From a virus, in the IMG/VR virus record IMGVR_UViG_3300046777_001311, positions 1 to 58,804 of that record: DNA of 58,804 nt; one strand, given 5' to 3'. The position numbers were made by a program, and so were the translations under genes. The notes below the pieces were generated by a model. It had not been told where the DNA came from, made no database searches, and worked only from the letters and a program-made list of their open reading frames with translations. How positions within the stretch are numbered: the first letter of the stretch is position 1; each line of letters begins with the position of its first letter. Of this stretch, positions 51,101-58,804 are shown piece by piece.

Positions 51101-52025
51101 GAGCCTGCTCTTTATCTATCTCTTGAAATATAGACCAAGCTCCATTCTCTCCAACTCTTACAGCAAATCGTATTTTAGTAACGTCATACTGACCGGTGTA
51201 GTAATTTATAATTATCTCATTATCAGTGAGTGGAGCTTCTGTATCTCTACCAGAAACGTATTCATTCGTATTGCTAAACGGTTGATTTGAAATCATCGAC
51301 CATTTAGACTCCTCATTGTTATTATATACGTACTGATATCTAAATTGATATTGCTTACCATATAACTTATTAAAGCTTTTGTTTAAGTTAGTTTGATAGG
51401 CGGCTAATGGTTTATATGTAGGGGGACACTTTAAAGCGTCCATTGTGTGAAATGAATGGTCTATTGTATCAAAAGCTTCTACTGGGTATCCATCAGGATC
51501 TAAACCAGCAGTAGCCATATACTTAATAGCTTTTGGTATATCTATTTTACGAGGAGGGTTAAATTGCAATACACCGTTTCCATCATAAAGAAAATCATCA
51601 AAATAACCATCTGTCCAATAAAGTAAATCATCAACTACATTGGTGTGGTATATTTTATGGTCAATTTGAAAGTTTAACGCCTCACCTGCATTTCCTACGG
51701 CTAAATTTCCTAATACAAGAGTAATTACACTTGTATTTATATCAAAAGACCATATTGTATGAAGGTTATTTGAATTATGTACAAAATATATTATAGAATT
51801 ACCTTTAATCCATTTAGCACTTCCAATAACTGTATTTACACCAGCAGGAAGGTTTAAATTATTAACTAAAAGATTTCCAGGCATTGACTCTAAAGCCCCT
51901 TGGTTCTGAGACTCTGCCGAACCTGAACGGCAATAGGTAGACATTCTATAGTCCCCATTTTGAATTAAACGAGGATCATCATCGGTATTGATACCGTTTA
52001 TAAATAATATATCTTTTGCTTCCAT
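48192..52025 (-). CDS. Large tail or muzzle-type protein, 1277 residues
   Basis: A very long beta-rich protein that begins MEAKDILFINGINTDDDPRL, a start resembling the large nozzle/stabilisation proteins of crAss-like podoviruses, which open with a G-x-N-x-D...R pattern. It has long Tyr/Asn/Gly/Ser-rich beta stretches and few repeats. It follows three connector-type genes in order, as the distal tail nozzle would. It probably forms the tail tip or muzzle through which DNA exits. The call is from size, position and the opening motif. Confidence 0.65.
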   Translation of the reverse strand: MEAKDILFINGINTDDDPRLIQNGDYRMSTYCRSGSAESQNQGALESMPGNLLVNNLNLPAGVNTVIGSAKWIKGNSIIYFVHNSNNLHTIWSFDINTSVITLVLGNLAVGNAGEALNFQIDHKIYHTNVVDDLLYWTDGYFDDFLYDGNGVLQFNPPRKIDIPKAIKYMATAGLDPDGYPVEAFDTIDHSFHTMDALKCPPTYKPLAAYQTNLNKSFNKLYGKQYQFRYQYVYNNNEESKWSMISNQPFSNTNEYVSGRDTEAPLTDNEIIINYYTGQYDVTKIRFAVRVGENGAWSIFQEIDKEQALVTDEVISTVIYDGNVATKPAAATQYNYDSMPQVAKCQEIISNNSITYGNYYADYDLLENIDMSITANLENVDYLARPYINEVVIGNQSNNSQPWEIDPFGQVTGTGCFIHFTSATDFFFTFEFVEGDLIVFPLYDLTTGPSSLINYYYKVTAADIAYVGNPVDKLLNLANSVSLSLIADGIPNTVNGTTAGNIYLDVPDYWTGQGDGTIYVHQCKILRENKCVKSLKKGSTKVFGIQYYDRGLRSGSVQYKASQIIPLQLDVPFPANEDLSFLTQPGNPYTVKAQVEINHTPPEWATHYQILVKKDELMINFQQRSIMYMEVLQDGFTFKMSLENFYTNRYKGTSINHTPQKGDIVRFVAKAPVIQPNPPSTAGYEQPEYCDVYYETEILEYEPAGGVDRGYGPSEAIIVAQFDYSQIFDGISGFVGALVEIYTPKPQEDDEIWYEIQDPSENYNEGYVILNPHTANRTHAGNTQDQTALQPAIIDLDYGDVYVRARNYFTGYEEPIFDTFNDFPGIANTEAGVLFRLYREVQTAAINKVYYFLGGTGGVSSTGYYLLYNQDLFNVSPMTGYYWVEDYSYSDYYKSDSHGLGRFGLDDINAKRRNLTSSVIHSLPYVQNSFINGLSSFEGLGNSLYLNDNFGSINRLKQVGYTLKALQNRKETSIYIQKSYATGGDGSGQLAYTDKVFGGVNPYDSLFGTVHPGSVQLIEGELFYFDLYTGAFIKTSSNGQSDISSGQYKFNYWTSNKATEITADTTEYDVTSMIDESNMEYTCFFGFKDGTERPRETEGVVFSYLRNRWITMVDYNPMWAETLGVVNVSWNANGQLYVHNEGDELEFYGLQKTQSVTFVMNESGTLIKRPLTLGLRSNAVFNVDSVKTYENESYPIMETEMPSTLLSLKEGYYWAAYLRDKLNTNVADPYLATTALALQNGRQLRGYAFEHTISQNTDKKVVLFSAKVVFVPSPALI

Positions 52026-52771
52026 TAGCGTATATTAAATCCACTTCCCCCGTAAATAGTATCCATCACCTCGTCAACAACAGGACCTTTAGCTAATATA
52101 TTAGCATCCCATAATGTATCTTTGTATTGACGCTCCTTATCCTTAGCCATATTAGCTAATTCAGGCTTCAACTCACACATTTGCCAAAGTAGATAGTTTC
52201 TAAAAGGTTCAATATATGCCTGAGGAACTAATGTAGATCCACAAACATCCTTACCAGAACTTAGGTATTCTATTACAGCTTTACCTGTTGGAAGAGCTTC
52301 TACAAATTGAATGTATCTCTCCGCCTCATTAACTCTGTAATAGTTTATATTAAAACCACCTCCAGCTGTATATAATGGACCGTAATATGTACCATTATAA
52401 AATCCTTCGGCTATCCAAAATCCACTGCCGATAGAAGCTGATTCAGCCTCTGCAATATCATTGCAAATATCAGGAGTATTGTTTAAAGCAATAGTATTAT
52501 CAATACCCAACGTCCATAACCTATTACCAATTTGATATGCCACCTTTGTATATCTAATATAATCGCTAGGCATCGGCCATATCTTTGTATTTGCATTTAC
52601 ATTAACATGAGCAGATACCACAGATGGCATCTCGTAACCTCTAAGCTTTTCTTGATAAAATTCCAAAGCCAACTGCTCAACCCACTCATAGTCACTTGTG
52701 GTATAGCCAAAGTTTTTCATTCGGCTTATTGCTGACATTGTAACGTATGTTATGTTCTTAATTGGATCCAT
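52025..52771 (-). CDS. Head-tail connector or ring protein, 248 residues
   Basis: The pattern PMPSDYIRYTKVAYQIGNRL near residue 75, and KAVIEYLSSG later, resemble ring/adaptor proteins of crAss-like phages and other podoviruses. It is one of three stacked connector-type genes that share one-base overlaps. It would attach the portal to the tail tube. Confidence 0.6.
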   Translation of the reverse strand: MDPIKNITYVTMSAISRMKNFGYTTSDYEWVEQLALEFYQEKLRGYEMPSVVSAHVNVNANTKIWPMPSDYIRYTKVAYQIGNRLWTLGIDNTIALNNTPDICNDIAEAESASIGSGFWIAEGFYNGTYYGPLYTAGGGFNINYYRVNEAERYIQFVEALPTGKAVIEYLSSGKDVCGSTLVPQAYIEPFRNYLLWQMCELKPELANMAKDKERQYKDTLWDANILAKGPVVDEVMDTIYGGSGFNIR

Positions 52772-53364
52772 TATTTAGCCGGCTGTGTTGGTTTATCTGT
52801 ATCTGGTACGTTGTTGTTATATGTCTCTCCAGGTTTTATTCCTGCTTGCTGTATCAACTGAACAACCATTTGAAAGATAATAGACTCCTTACCTGGCAAA
52901 CTGATGAAGGCATCATCGTCCATTGAATTAGGATTTGGTATCATTTCAACTGTTATATTTTCAGTTGGAGTTCCATTAAAGTATAATTTACTACCTTGTA
53001 GGTATGTAGTTGTAAAACAAGTTTGCGGCTTGATAATATTCATGATGTGATTCTCAATCGTACCCATTCTTGTTGGGTAAAAGCAACCGTCAGAACCACT
53101 AACATAAGTTATGCTATCGCTACCCATTAAAGGTGTAACCGGCAAATTCACATAATATCTTGGAGAAACACCCTGTCTTTGTAATTCATAAGGAACAGAT
53201 GTATCCCTCTTACCATTCTCACTCTTATATGCTAAATCAGTATAAACAAGACCAACCAAATAGGCAATTACTTGATATGGGTATTTACCCTTTATATCAT
53301 CAGTTACATCATCGCCTGCTAGACGATTCTGTATCAATTCCACCATTTGACGTTTAGTAATCAT
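52771..53364 (-). CDS. Head-tail connector or ring protein, 197 residues
   Basis: It has helical start (KRQMVELIQNRLAGDDV) and a beta-rich centre (YYVNLPVTPLMGSD), similar in size and order to a ring protein of podovirus tails. One-base overlaps on both sides indicate coupled translation. The function is inferred from the operon. Confidence 0.55.
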   Translation of the reverse strand: MITKRQMVELIQNRLAGDDVTDDIKGKYPYQVIAYLVGLVYTDLAYKSENGKRDTSVPYELQRQGVSPRYYVNLPVTPLMGSDSITYVSGSDGCFYPTRMGTIENHIMNIIKPQTCFTTTYLQGSKLYFNGTPTENITVEMIPNPNSMDDDAFISLPGKESIIFQMVVQLIQQAGIKPGETYNNNVPDTDKPTQPAK

Positions 53365-54083
53365 TATTGACCTTTATTTATATCTAATGTCTGCAAGTTA
53401 AATGCAGATTGAATGTTAATAGTAAAGTATTTTACAATTAATTCCACAAGGTTGTAGTGAACAGATTCGGGCCATTCAAATTCAACGCTTTCGCTTGGTG
53501 TTCCTGCTGGTAGAACCGAGCTGTTTTGATGAACCGTTCCAGGAGGTAGATAAAATATCTCGCTGTTTACAATGTCGTAATCAAATACAGGGTCAACAGG
53601 TCTACGTAAATATGAAAATATTATGTTGTTAACACCAATAGGGCGTACAAGCCATTTATTATTTTGTATCACGGCTATAGGACGCTCTAAAGATGGTGCT
53701 AATATATCTGTTCCTAATCTATAACCAAAGTCAGCCTGATTTAAAAACTCAATAGGTCTAACCTTTTCTATAGCTCCATCACACTCATTTACATATTGAG
53801 TATAGGATGATCTAACATAATAATAGTAATCTTCAGGTATATCCATGTACCCAAATGAATCTAGCTGTAAAGGGACAGATGTACTATCTCCTATAGTCTT
53901 TACAAATGGAAGCAAATCATCAGTTATCTCTCTCTTCTCCTCAAAAACTTTGAGCAAATCATTGATCTGCTCTAAGTTAATCCACTTTATTGCCTCGTTA
54001 TAATTTCTAGGAGTAATATAACCACCATACTGGTCTTTACCAAGTTGATTATAAACCTTGTCTAATATTTCTCCTAAATTCAT
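53364..54083 (-). CDS. Head-tail connector or tail tube protein, 239 residues
   Basis: An N-terminal helix (NLGEILDKVYNQLGKDQYGGYITPRNYNEAI) and a Tyr-rich stretch (MDIPEDYYYYVRSSY), then a beta-rich region. This pattern resembles first ring or tail-tube-like proteins in crAss-type tails, which dock to the portal. It is first in the three-gene connector block and follows the collagen-like fibre gene. Confidence 0.55.
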   Translation of the reverse strand: MNLGEILDKVYNQLGKDQYGGYITPRNYNEAIKWINLEQINDLLKVFEEKREITDDLLPFVKTIGDSTSVPLQLDSFGYMDIPEDYYYYVRSSYTQYVNECDGAIEKVRPIEFLNQADFGYRLGTDILAPSLERPIAVIQNNKWLVRPIGVNNIIFSYLRRPVDPVFDYDIVNSEIFYLPPGTVHQNSSVLPAGTPSESVEFEWPESVHYNLVELIVKYFTINIQSAFNLQTLDINKGQ

Positions 54084-54087
54084 ATAA

Positions 54088-54864
54088 TTAAGAATAAATT
54101 CTAACCTCTATGCTTGCGTAATAAATTGCGTTGTTAGCTAAAACTCCAGATGAGTTATATGATCTAATTAATATGTAATTATTTCCATCATACCAAGCTT
54201 CAACAGAACCACCAGGAGCAAAAACGCTAGTTCCATTTTGAATAAAAACAGCAACTTTATCAGTTGGCACTCCTGCTAAACTTGTAAATGTTAATTTATA
54301 AACACCTGCTGATACATATTGAGTTGACGCAGTCCCTAAATCATTTTCTAATTCAAAATTTATAGAAGGTGCTGATGCTCCTATTTGTGTTATGCTACCA
54401 ACGAATTTAGTATACAACTGAACAGCTGATGCGCCTTGAGGTCCTGTAGGTCCTTGAACACCCTGAGGTCCTTGAGCACCTTGAGATGCAAGTAATGCCC
54501 AATTAGTAGTGTCCACATCTGGAGCCAATATAGATGGCCCAACAGGATTTAGACAAAACCAAGAAGCTCCTGCGTATCCTACAGCATCATCTGCAACATA
54601 AGTACCTGTAGTAGACCATGCACCCTGCCAATTTAATCCAGCAGGACCTACGGGGCCAATAGGACCAGCAGGACCTTGTACACCTTGTGGACCGGCAGGA
54701 CCAGCAGGGAGTATAGATGCGAAATTTGAAACAGATATAATGTTTCCACTATTTGGACTATTAACATCAACTAAGTTTACATAAGTATCTGATGGTGATG
54801 TTATACTTTGCCTTTGTATATTAGGCGCATTTTTTCTTAAATAAAACCAGTTTTGAATCGGCAT
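54088..54864 (-). CDS. Collagen-like fibre protein with carbohydrate-binding-like module, 258 residues
   Basis: It has a short N-terminal adhesion part, then Gly-x-y triplets (AGPAGPQGVQGPAGPIGPVGP), a 45-residue module (WQGAWSTTGTYVADDAVGYAGASWFCLNPVGPS), a second Gly-x-y block, and a beta-rich C-terminal domain. The module matches the ChiC/CBM5-12 type of carbohydrate binding: Trp/Tyr, D-x-V-x-Y and W-x-C spacing. A near-identical module occurs in the adjacent 683-residue fibre. It is probably a head or tail fibre that adheres to host surface sugars. Confidence 0.7.
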   Translation of the reverse strand: MPIQNWFYLRKNAPNIQRQSITSPSDTYVNLVDVNSPNSGNIISVSNFASILPAGPAGPQGVQGPAGPIGPVGPAGLNWQGAWSTTGTYVADDAVGYAGASWFCLNPVGPSILAPDVDTTNWALLASQGAQGPQGVQGPTGPQGASAVQLYTKFVGSITQIGASAPSINFELENDLGTASTQYVSAGVYKLTFTSLAGVPTDKVAVFIQNGTSVFAPGGSVEAWYDGNNYILIRSYNSSGVLANNAIYYASIEVRIYS

Positions 54865-54882
54865 GTTTTTATATTTTTTAAA

Positions 54883-56934
54883 TTATGATAAATCAACTCC
54901 ATATACTAATGCACCTCCATTTATAGGATCTAATATTCCATCAGATAACACTCCACCTGAGTTGTATGTGTATATTTGTATATATCCGTTTGATGAGAAG
55001 TAATATTTGTAATATCCATAAGATGGATCTAATTGAACTACATCATACCCACTTGCAGGAGATAGTGAAACAAAGTTACTTGGAGTTGGGTTAGTTGAAT
55101 CGTAAATAACATATTGACCTACACCACTTCTTAAAAATGTATCGTAGTTAAAGTTTGTTGTATTCCAAAATACATTTAAAACAGGGTCTGACGTTCCTGT
55201 TTGATTTATTAAACCATAGAAGGCTTTAGCGCCTGCTGCTGAAATACCTTGAGGTCCCTGTGGGCCTTGTGGTCCAACAGGCCCTTGTGCACCAGTTGGT
55301 CCTTGTGGGCCTGGATCTCCTTGTGGTCCTTGAGCACCAACTGCACCATCTAAACCAGCAGGTCCTTGTGGTCCAACAGCTCCTTGTGAAGCTAAAAGCG
55401 CCCAGTTTGTAGGATCTGTATCAGGTGTTGAAGCAGATGGTCCAACAGGGTTAATACAGAACCAAGAAGCTCCGTTATATGCAACTGCATCATCCACTAC
55501 ATAAACACCACTTGGACTCCATGTTCCTTGCCAGTTCAACCCAGCAGGTCCAACAGGTCCTTGAGGTCCGGCAGGTCCAGTAGCTCCTGTTGCACCAGTA
55601 GCTCCAGCAGGACCAGTAGGTCCAGTAGCTCCTGCAACACCTTGAGGACCAGCAGGTCCGGTAGCTCCAACAGGTCCAACAATTTGAGGTATAGCATCTA
55701 TCTCTGCCTGCAAATTACTTATTTCAACAAGAAGCTGTTCAAAGATAGAAGTACCATCTTGAGATGCGTTATCCACCCAAGCAGGAGTGTCTTCTCCAGA
55801 ACAACAATCACAACCACATTCAACACCACTTGCGTTGAGTAATTCAACCATAGCGTTGTAATAGTTTGTGTATTGATCGTAATCACCACAAGCTTGAGCC
55901 TCTTTTGCTAATGGATATAATAATGATATTCCATCAACGTATTTTGTATATGGGCTTGATGTTCCACATCCTAAAGCAGCCATGTGCTTTACATATAGAG
56001 CATCAATACAATCTCTTATAGAGCAAAGAGTTCCTACGCATGTAACTTGAAACTCTTTTGAGAAATCAATGTTATCAGCAATACTTAATCCATCAACTTG
56101 GGTTATAGCGGCTGTAACAGATAAATTTGTTGTCCATGTTCCGGTAGCTAACTCAGATAAAGCCAAGTTAGGAAGTGTAGTTGTTTGTGGATTAACTACA
56201 GGTACAGGAACAAGACCATTAGGATAATATGCACTAATCTCGCGATCAATAGGCGTCCAAGACCCATAAGCAGTTGAGTCTGTAAATTCAATAGTTCCAA
56301 ACTGAGTAGCTTGACAATCATATACAGCTGTTATGTTAGGTTCTACACGAGTACAACCTGAATATGTATATGATAAATTATTAGCACGATTTACAATAAA
56401 GCTAAGACCACAATCCCCATCCGTAATTAAGCTTTCTGCAACAGTGATTGTAGTTATACCTGCAATATAAGTAACAGAAACAACAGTCTTGGACCCATTA
56501 TTTGCACCACCTGAATTTAAAACTATATTATCTCCTGATTGTAGAACATTAGATAAATCAGTTACGTTAGATGTAATAGTATTTACACCAGTAGTTGTAG
56601 CCCATCCTGTTGTAGAAAAATAATTAAAATTTGCAGTATATGTCAAGTTGTACACGCCATTTACAATCTCACCATTCATTACAGGTAGGTTGTATGCAGG
56701 GCTTATAATAGAACCTGCTGAAATATTAATTGGCGGCGTTACGGTATTGGTTTCAGAAACAAAAGCTACACCAGTAGGACCTGTCATTACAATAAGACCC
56801 TTTGTTGTAACAAGTGATGTATTTACACCTTGACCGGTATATGTAGTTTCATCTTTAACAACGACTGTATTGTTGTTTACATTAAAGGTTGTTAAAATGT
56901 CAAATGTAATAGGCATACTCTTAGGTTTGTACAA
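54883..56934 (-). CDS. Collagen-like fibre protein with carbohydrate-binding-like module, 683 residues
   Basis: The first 390 residues are a beta-rich region with a Cys-rich end (CGTSSPYTKY, then GVECGCDCCSGE). Then come Gly-x-y triplets (GPVGATGPAGPQGVAG), a carbohydrate-binding-like module (WQGTWSPSGVYVVDDAVAYNGASWFC), a second Gly-x-y block, and a C-terminal domain of about 130 residues. The module is very like that in the 258-residue fibre. It follows the capsid-associated 318-residue gene and a terminator. It may be a head or tail fibre for host or mucus binding. Confidence 0.7.
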   Translation of the reverse strand: MYKPKSMPITFDILTTFNVNNNTVVVKDETTYTGQGVNTSLVTTKGLIVMTGPTGVAFVSETNTVTPPINISAGSIISPAYNLPVMNGEIVNGVYNLTYTANFNYFSTTGWATTTGVNTITSNVTDLSNVLQSGDNIVLNSGGANNGSKTVVSVTYIAGITTITVAESLITDGDCGLSFIVNRANNLSYTYSGCTRVEPNITAVYDCQATQFGTIEFTDSTAYGSWTPIDREISAYYPNGLVPVPVVNPQTTTLPNLALSELATGTWTTNLSVTAAITQVDGLSIADNIDFSKEFQVTCVGTLCSIRDCIDALYVKHMAALGCGTSSPYTKYVDGISLLYPLAKEAQACGDYDQYTNYYNAMVELLNASGVECGCDCCSGEDTPAWVDNASQDGTSIFEQLLVEISNLQAEIDAIPQIVGPVGATGPAGPQGVAGATGPTGPAGATGATGATGPAGPQGPVGPAGLNWQGTWSPSGVYVVDDAVAYNGASWFCINPVGPSASTPDTDPTNWALLASQGAVGPQGPAGLDGAVGAQGPQGDPGPQGPTGAQGPVGPQGPQGPQGISAAGAKAFYGLINQTGTSDPVLNVFWNTTNFNYDTFLRSGVGQYVIYDSTNPTPSNFVSLSPASGYDVVQLDPSYGYYKYYFSSNGYIQIYTYNSGGVLSDGILDPINGGALVYGVDLS

Positions 56935-56941
56935 AACTAAA

Positions 56942-56968
56942 AAAGGTAGCCGAACTAACGACTACCTT
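56942..56968 (-). terminator. Intrinsic terminator upstream of the collagen-like fibre operon
   Basis: The minus strand reads AAGGTAG, 12-base loop, CTACCTTTTTT. The stem is only seven pairs but has a clear T tract. It follows the stop of the 318-residue gene and precedes the fibre gene, so it limits capsid-region transcription. Confidence 0.7.
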
Positions 56969-57007
56969 CTAAACTATTTATTCTACTCAGTTAAAAAGTA
57001 ATTGACA

Positions 57008-57964
57008 TTACTTTGAGTACTTCTCAATAATTGATTGTAATTCAGCATCTTGAGACACCTTCTCAATCAAATTAAAGATCTCCTCATCTTCTGATGAACC
57101 TTCAATCTTGCAAATTGACTTTGGCTTACCACCTGTCTTAATCTTCCAATCTGCACCATCGCTGTAGATTTTAGTTTCATCAATTAATGACGATATTTTA
57201 TTCTTCAAGCTTGTAGTTTCAACAACTCTTTCAACTGTAGGAGCCTCTGTGAATTTAGGCTTTTCTACAGGAGCTAAATTTGATTTTAATTCTACATACT
57301 TAGCATAAGCTCTTTGAGATGATGAAATGTTGTCAAATAGACGTATACGGTCTACCTTCTCTTCATTTCTAACATCTAATCCAAGCTTTGGCATAATGTG
57401 CTTAACAACCTCGTATGATACACGAGTTCCTTCAATAAGAATCTCATCTTCAATCTTACGGCGGCTTGCGATATTATCCCATTTAGAAATAACCTCTACT
57501 TCTGGAATTACAAACGAAAAATCTGCATTATCTCTTTTGTAAGAGCAATCGTTGTTTGAAAACTCAGGACAGTAAAACCACAAAAATATAAGTAGTTCTA
57601 AATCTGTTTTTGGAGCAAGTTTAGTATTGTGAGCTAACTTCAAATTTAAATTATTAAATCTGAAATCACCACCTGAAAAAGTAGGTGCTGTCTTTGAATA
57701 AACAACCTCAACTTTAAATCCATCCTCTACATCATATCCAATAGACTTAATACCTTTTGGAACTGGTGGGATAGATCTCATTCCAACTCTAGCGTCTCCG
57801 CCTGGTTTAAATAAATCCACATTACGCATTCTATGTTTAGCATAATTAAACATAATTGGTAGTGGATTTTCTTTCCTAAAAAATGATGGGAATTTGTGTT
57901 TTAGGATTTCTACATGACCTTGTAGATCCTCTTTTGTTAACCTTTTGCCTTCTCTGTATAACAT
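57008..57964 (-). CDS. Capsid-associated protein of unknown role, 318 residues
   Basis: A mostly charged protein following the major capsid gene. It has a basic N-terminus (REGKRLTKEDLQGHVEILKH) and a long Lys/Glu-rich C-terminus. No family is recognised. Its position suggests an auxiliary capsid or head-completion protein. It is bracketed by terminators on both sides, so it appears to be a separate transcript or a read-through product of the capsid operon. Confidence 0.5.
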   Translation of the reverse strand: MLYREGKRLTKEDLQGHVEILKHKFPSFFRKENPLPIMFNYAKHRMRNVDLFKPGGDARVGMRSIPPVPKGIKSIGYDVEDGFKVEVVYSKTAPTFSGGDFRFNNLNLKLAHNTKLAPKTDLELLIFLWFYCPEFSNNDCSYKRDNADFSFVIPEVEVISKWDNIASRRKIEDEILIEGTRVSYEVVKHIMPKLGLDVRNEEKVDRIRLFDNISSSQRAYAKYVELKSNLAPVEKPKFTEAPTVERVVETTSLKNKISSLIDETKIYSDGADWKIKTGGKPKSICKIEGSSEDEEIFNLIEKVSQDAELQSIIEKYSK

Positions 57965-57986
57965 TGTTTTATAATTTTAAAAATTA

Positions 57987-58016
57987 AAGGGTGGAGGCTC
58001 ATCACCTCCAACCCTT
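57987..58016 (-). terminator. Intrinsic terminator after the major capsid gene
   Basis: The minus strand reads AAGGGTTGGAGG, 7-base loop, CCTCCACCCTT, then TAATTTTTAAAAT. It is an eleven-pair stem with one bulged base and a T-rich tail. It lies just past the capsid stop at 58036 and would cap this abundant transcript. Confidence 0.8.
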
Positions 58017-58035
58017 ATATTATAGTGATGTAGGA

Positions 58036-58804
58036 TTATACATACATCAAACCACACTGCTCAATCTTGAACCAGTCGAAACCGAATTGAGTCAACATGT
58101 AAACTACATAGTTGTCATTTGGTCCCAAGCGACGTGGAGAAGCAGCTCCATCATCCCATACTTTCATGAAACGATCTTCACCGTCCATTGATTTGTATGC
58201 AAGTTCTACGCAGTTACGCATTACACCTTGAGCGTCAGCAGACTTCTCAGCAGGAATGAAGAATCCGTAGTCAGCAAACTTAGCGTTTGATACAGCTCCG
58301 AACATTACTGGGTCATAAGACAAGTCGAATGACTTTAAGTGTAAGTTCTTACCGTTCAAAGTAATAGTGCTGAATGCGAATGTAGACATCATTGTTTCGA
58401 AATCAGTGTTGTTTCCGAAGATAACTTTAGCACCCTCTTGACGAGTAGACGCGATGTTTACGTTGTTAGTGTAGCTCAACAACTCTTGTTCAGCAGCTAC
58501 ATATAGGTCTTTTGATAACAATCCCATAAGGTCTGTTCCAACCCAGTTAGCTTTCAAACCATTTACAAGGTTGTAGAAATCATCAACCAAAGTTGCAGCA
58601 GTCCAAGCTTCTTGAACAGCGCGATCTTTGAATGTTTCAACCATACCCTTAGTAGTACTTGGCTGACCTGAAGCAGTTGTAGTGTCTCCGTAAACCATAG
58701 CACCAACTAATCCCAACAAGTGACGATATTCGTGTTGAGCAAACAAGTGTGTGTGGAATCCTTTTAAAGACTTTCCATCATCCATCATTACAGGATACAA
58801 CTTG
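58036..58804 (-). CDS. Major capsid protein, 3' portion
   Basis: Only the last 256 codons are in the window; the frame is open to the right edge and the N-terminus lies beyond it. The segment TDFETMMSTFAFSTITLNGKNLHLKSFDLSYDPVMFG, and the conserved-looking end FGFDWFKIEQCGLMYV, fit the C-terminal part of an HK97-fold major capsid protein. It has a strong terminator and lies in the head operon. The strand and order match the left edge, where the terminase-portal genes run in the same direction. Confidence 0.7.
   Translation of the reverse strand, partial: KLYPVMMDDGKSLKGFHTHLFAQHEYRHLLGLVGAMVYGDTTTASGQPSTTKGMVETFKDRAVQEAWTAATLVDDFYNLVNGLKANWVGTDLMGLLSKDLYVAAEQELLSYTNNVNIASTRQEGAKVIFGNNTDFETMMSTFAFSTITLNGKNLHLKSFDLSYDPVMFGAVSNAKFADYGFFIPAEKSADAQGVMRNCVELAYKSMDGEDRFMKVWDDGAASPRRLGPNDNYVVYMLTQFGFDWFKIEQCGLMYV

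Larger units (their letters stand above)
505..57470 (+). repeat. Dispersed oriented motif GGCGGC(T/G)TYC
   Basis: By hand I find about 39 exact GGCGGC copies on the plus strand and about 10 on the minus strand. Many continue as GGCGGC-T/G-T-C/T-C-n-AAATT (for example near 14484, 14889, 19085, 24617, 27864, 28775, 31982, 36361, 46813). From 14 kb rightward it is roughly 35 to 4 in favour of one strand, whichever strand the genes are on. Left of 14 kb it is mixed. At this base composition only about two copies per strand would be expected. Confidence 0.65.

Noticed and set aside
54430-55690. CRISPR-like or tandem DNA repeat
   Set aside because: The repeated GGTCCT/AGGACC-like units are codons of collagen-type Gly-x-y repeats in two fibre genes, with no spacers.

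Overview
This window is most of the genome of a tailed double-stranded DNA phage that probably infects a member of the Bacteroidota. The evidence for the host is the low-GC sequence, the near absence of Shine-Dalgarno sites, and promoters of the form TTTG/TTG, about 19 bases, then TAnnTTTG (best at 8000-8030, 8067-8097 and 20289-20319). Large terminase, portal, capsid and short-tail-type connector genes, with giant virion-type proteins and no tape measure or sheath, point to a podovirus. The organisation loosely resembles crAss-like phages and Cellulophaga podoviruses, but I cannot fix the family without a search. The window edges fit a circular or circularly permuted map: terminase-portal-next head gene runs off the left edge, and the major capsid gene runs off the right edge on the same strand.

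Layout. (1) 1-8000, minus strand: early head genes (terminase, portal, start of the next head gene), a GroES-like protein, a metallophosphoesterase and a single-strand DNA-binding protein. (2) About 8000-8200: two divergent promoters, with a structured leader RNA on the rightward side. (3) 8.2-13.0 kb, plus strand: replication genes, namely a winged-helix replication protein, a primase-helicase and a free-standing DnaA domain IV protein. (4) 13.0-14.6 kb: a mostly non-coding, repeat-rich locus with near-consensus DnaA boxes, iteron-like repeats and sites that match the chromosomal ParB target parS, with a fourth such site at 15.1 kb. This is the probable origin and partition-type locus. (5) 14.5-28.7 kb, plus strand: many small genes, an amidoligase plus glutamine-amidotransferase pair, RecE/RecT-type recombination, an AT-hook membrane protein, a GroES-like protein, a run of very basic small proteins, RusA, two MazG-like enzymes and an HNH/NinG-like protein. 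(6) 28.7-58.8 kb, minus strand: lysis genes (spanin-like, holin-like, endolysin-like), a tail fibre, two giant polyvalent proteins separated by a ferritin-like gene, internal virion proteins, a 1277-residue tail protein, three connector-type proteins, two collagen-like fibres and the capsid gene.

No DNA polymerase, RNA polymerase, integrase, repressor or tRNA gene was recognised, so the phage probably uses the host replisome and host RNA polymerase. The parS-like sites, DnaA-type protein, oriented GGCGGC motif and AT-hook membrane protein suggest a phage that uses host chromosome-maintenance machinery. That is inference; the sites themselves are directly visible.
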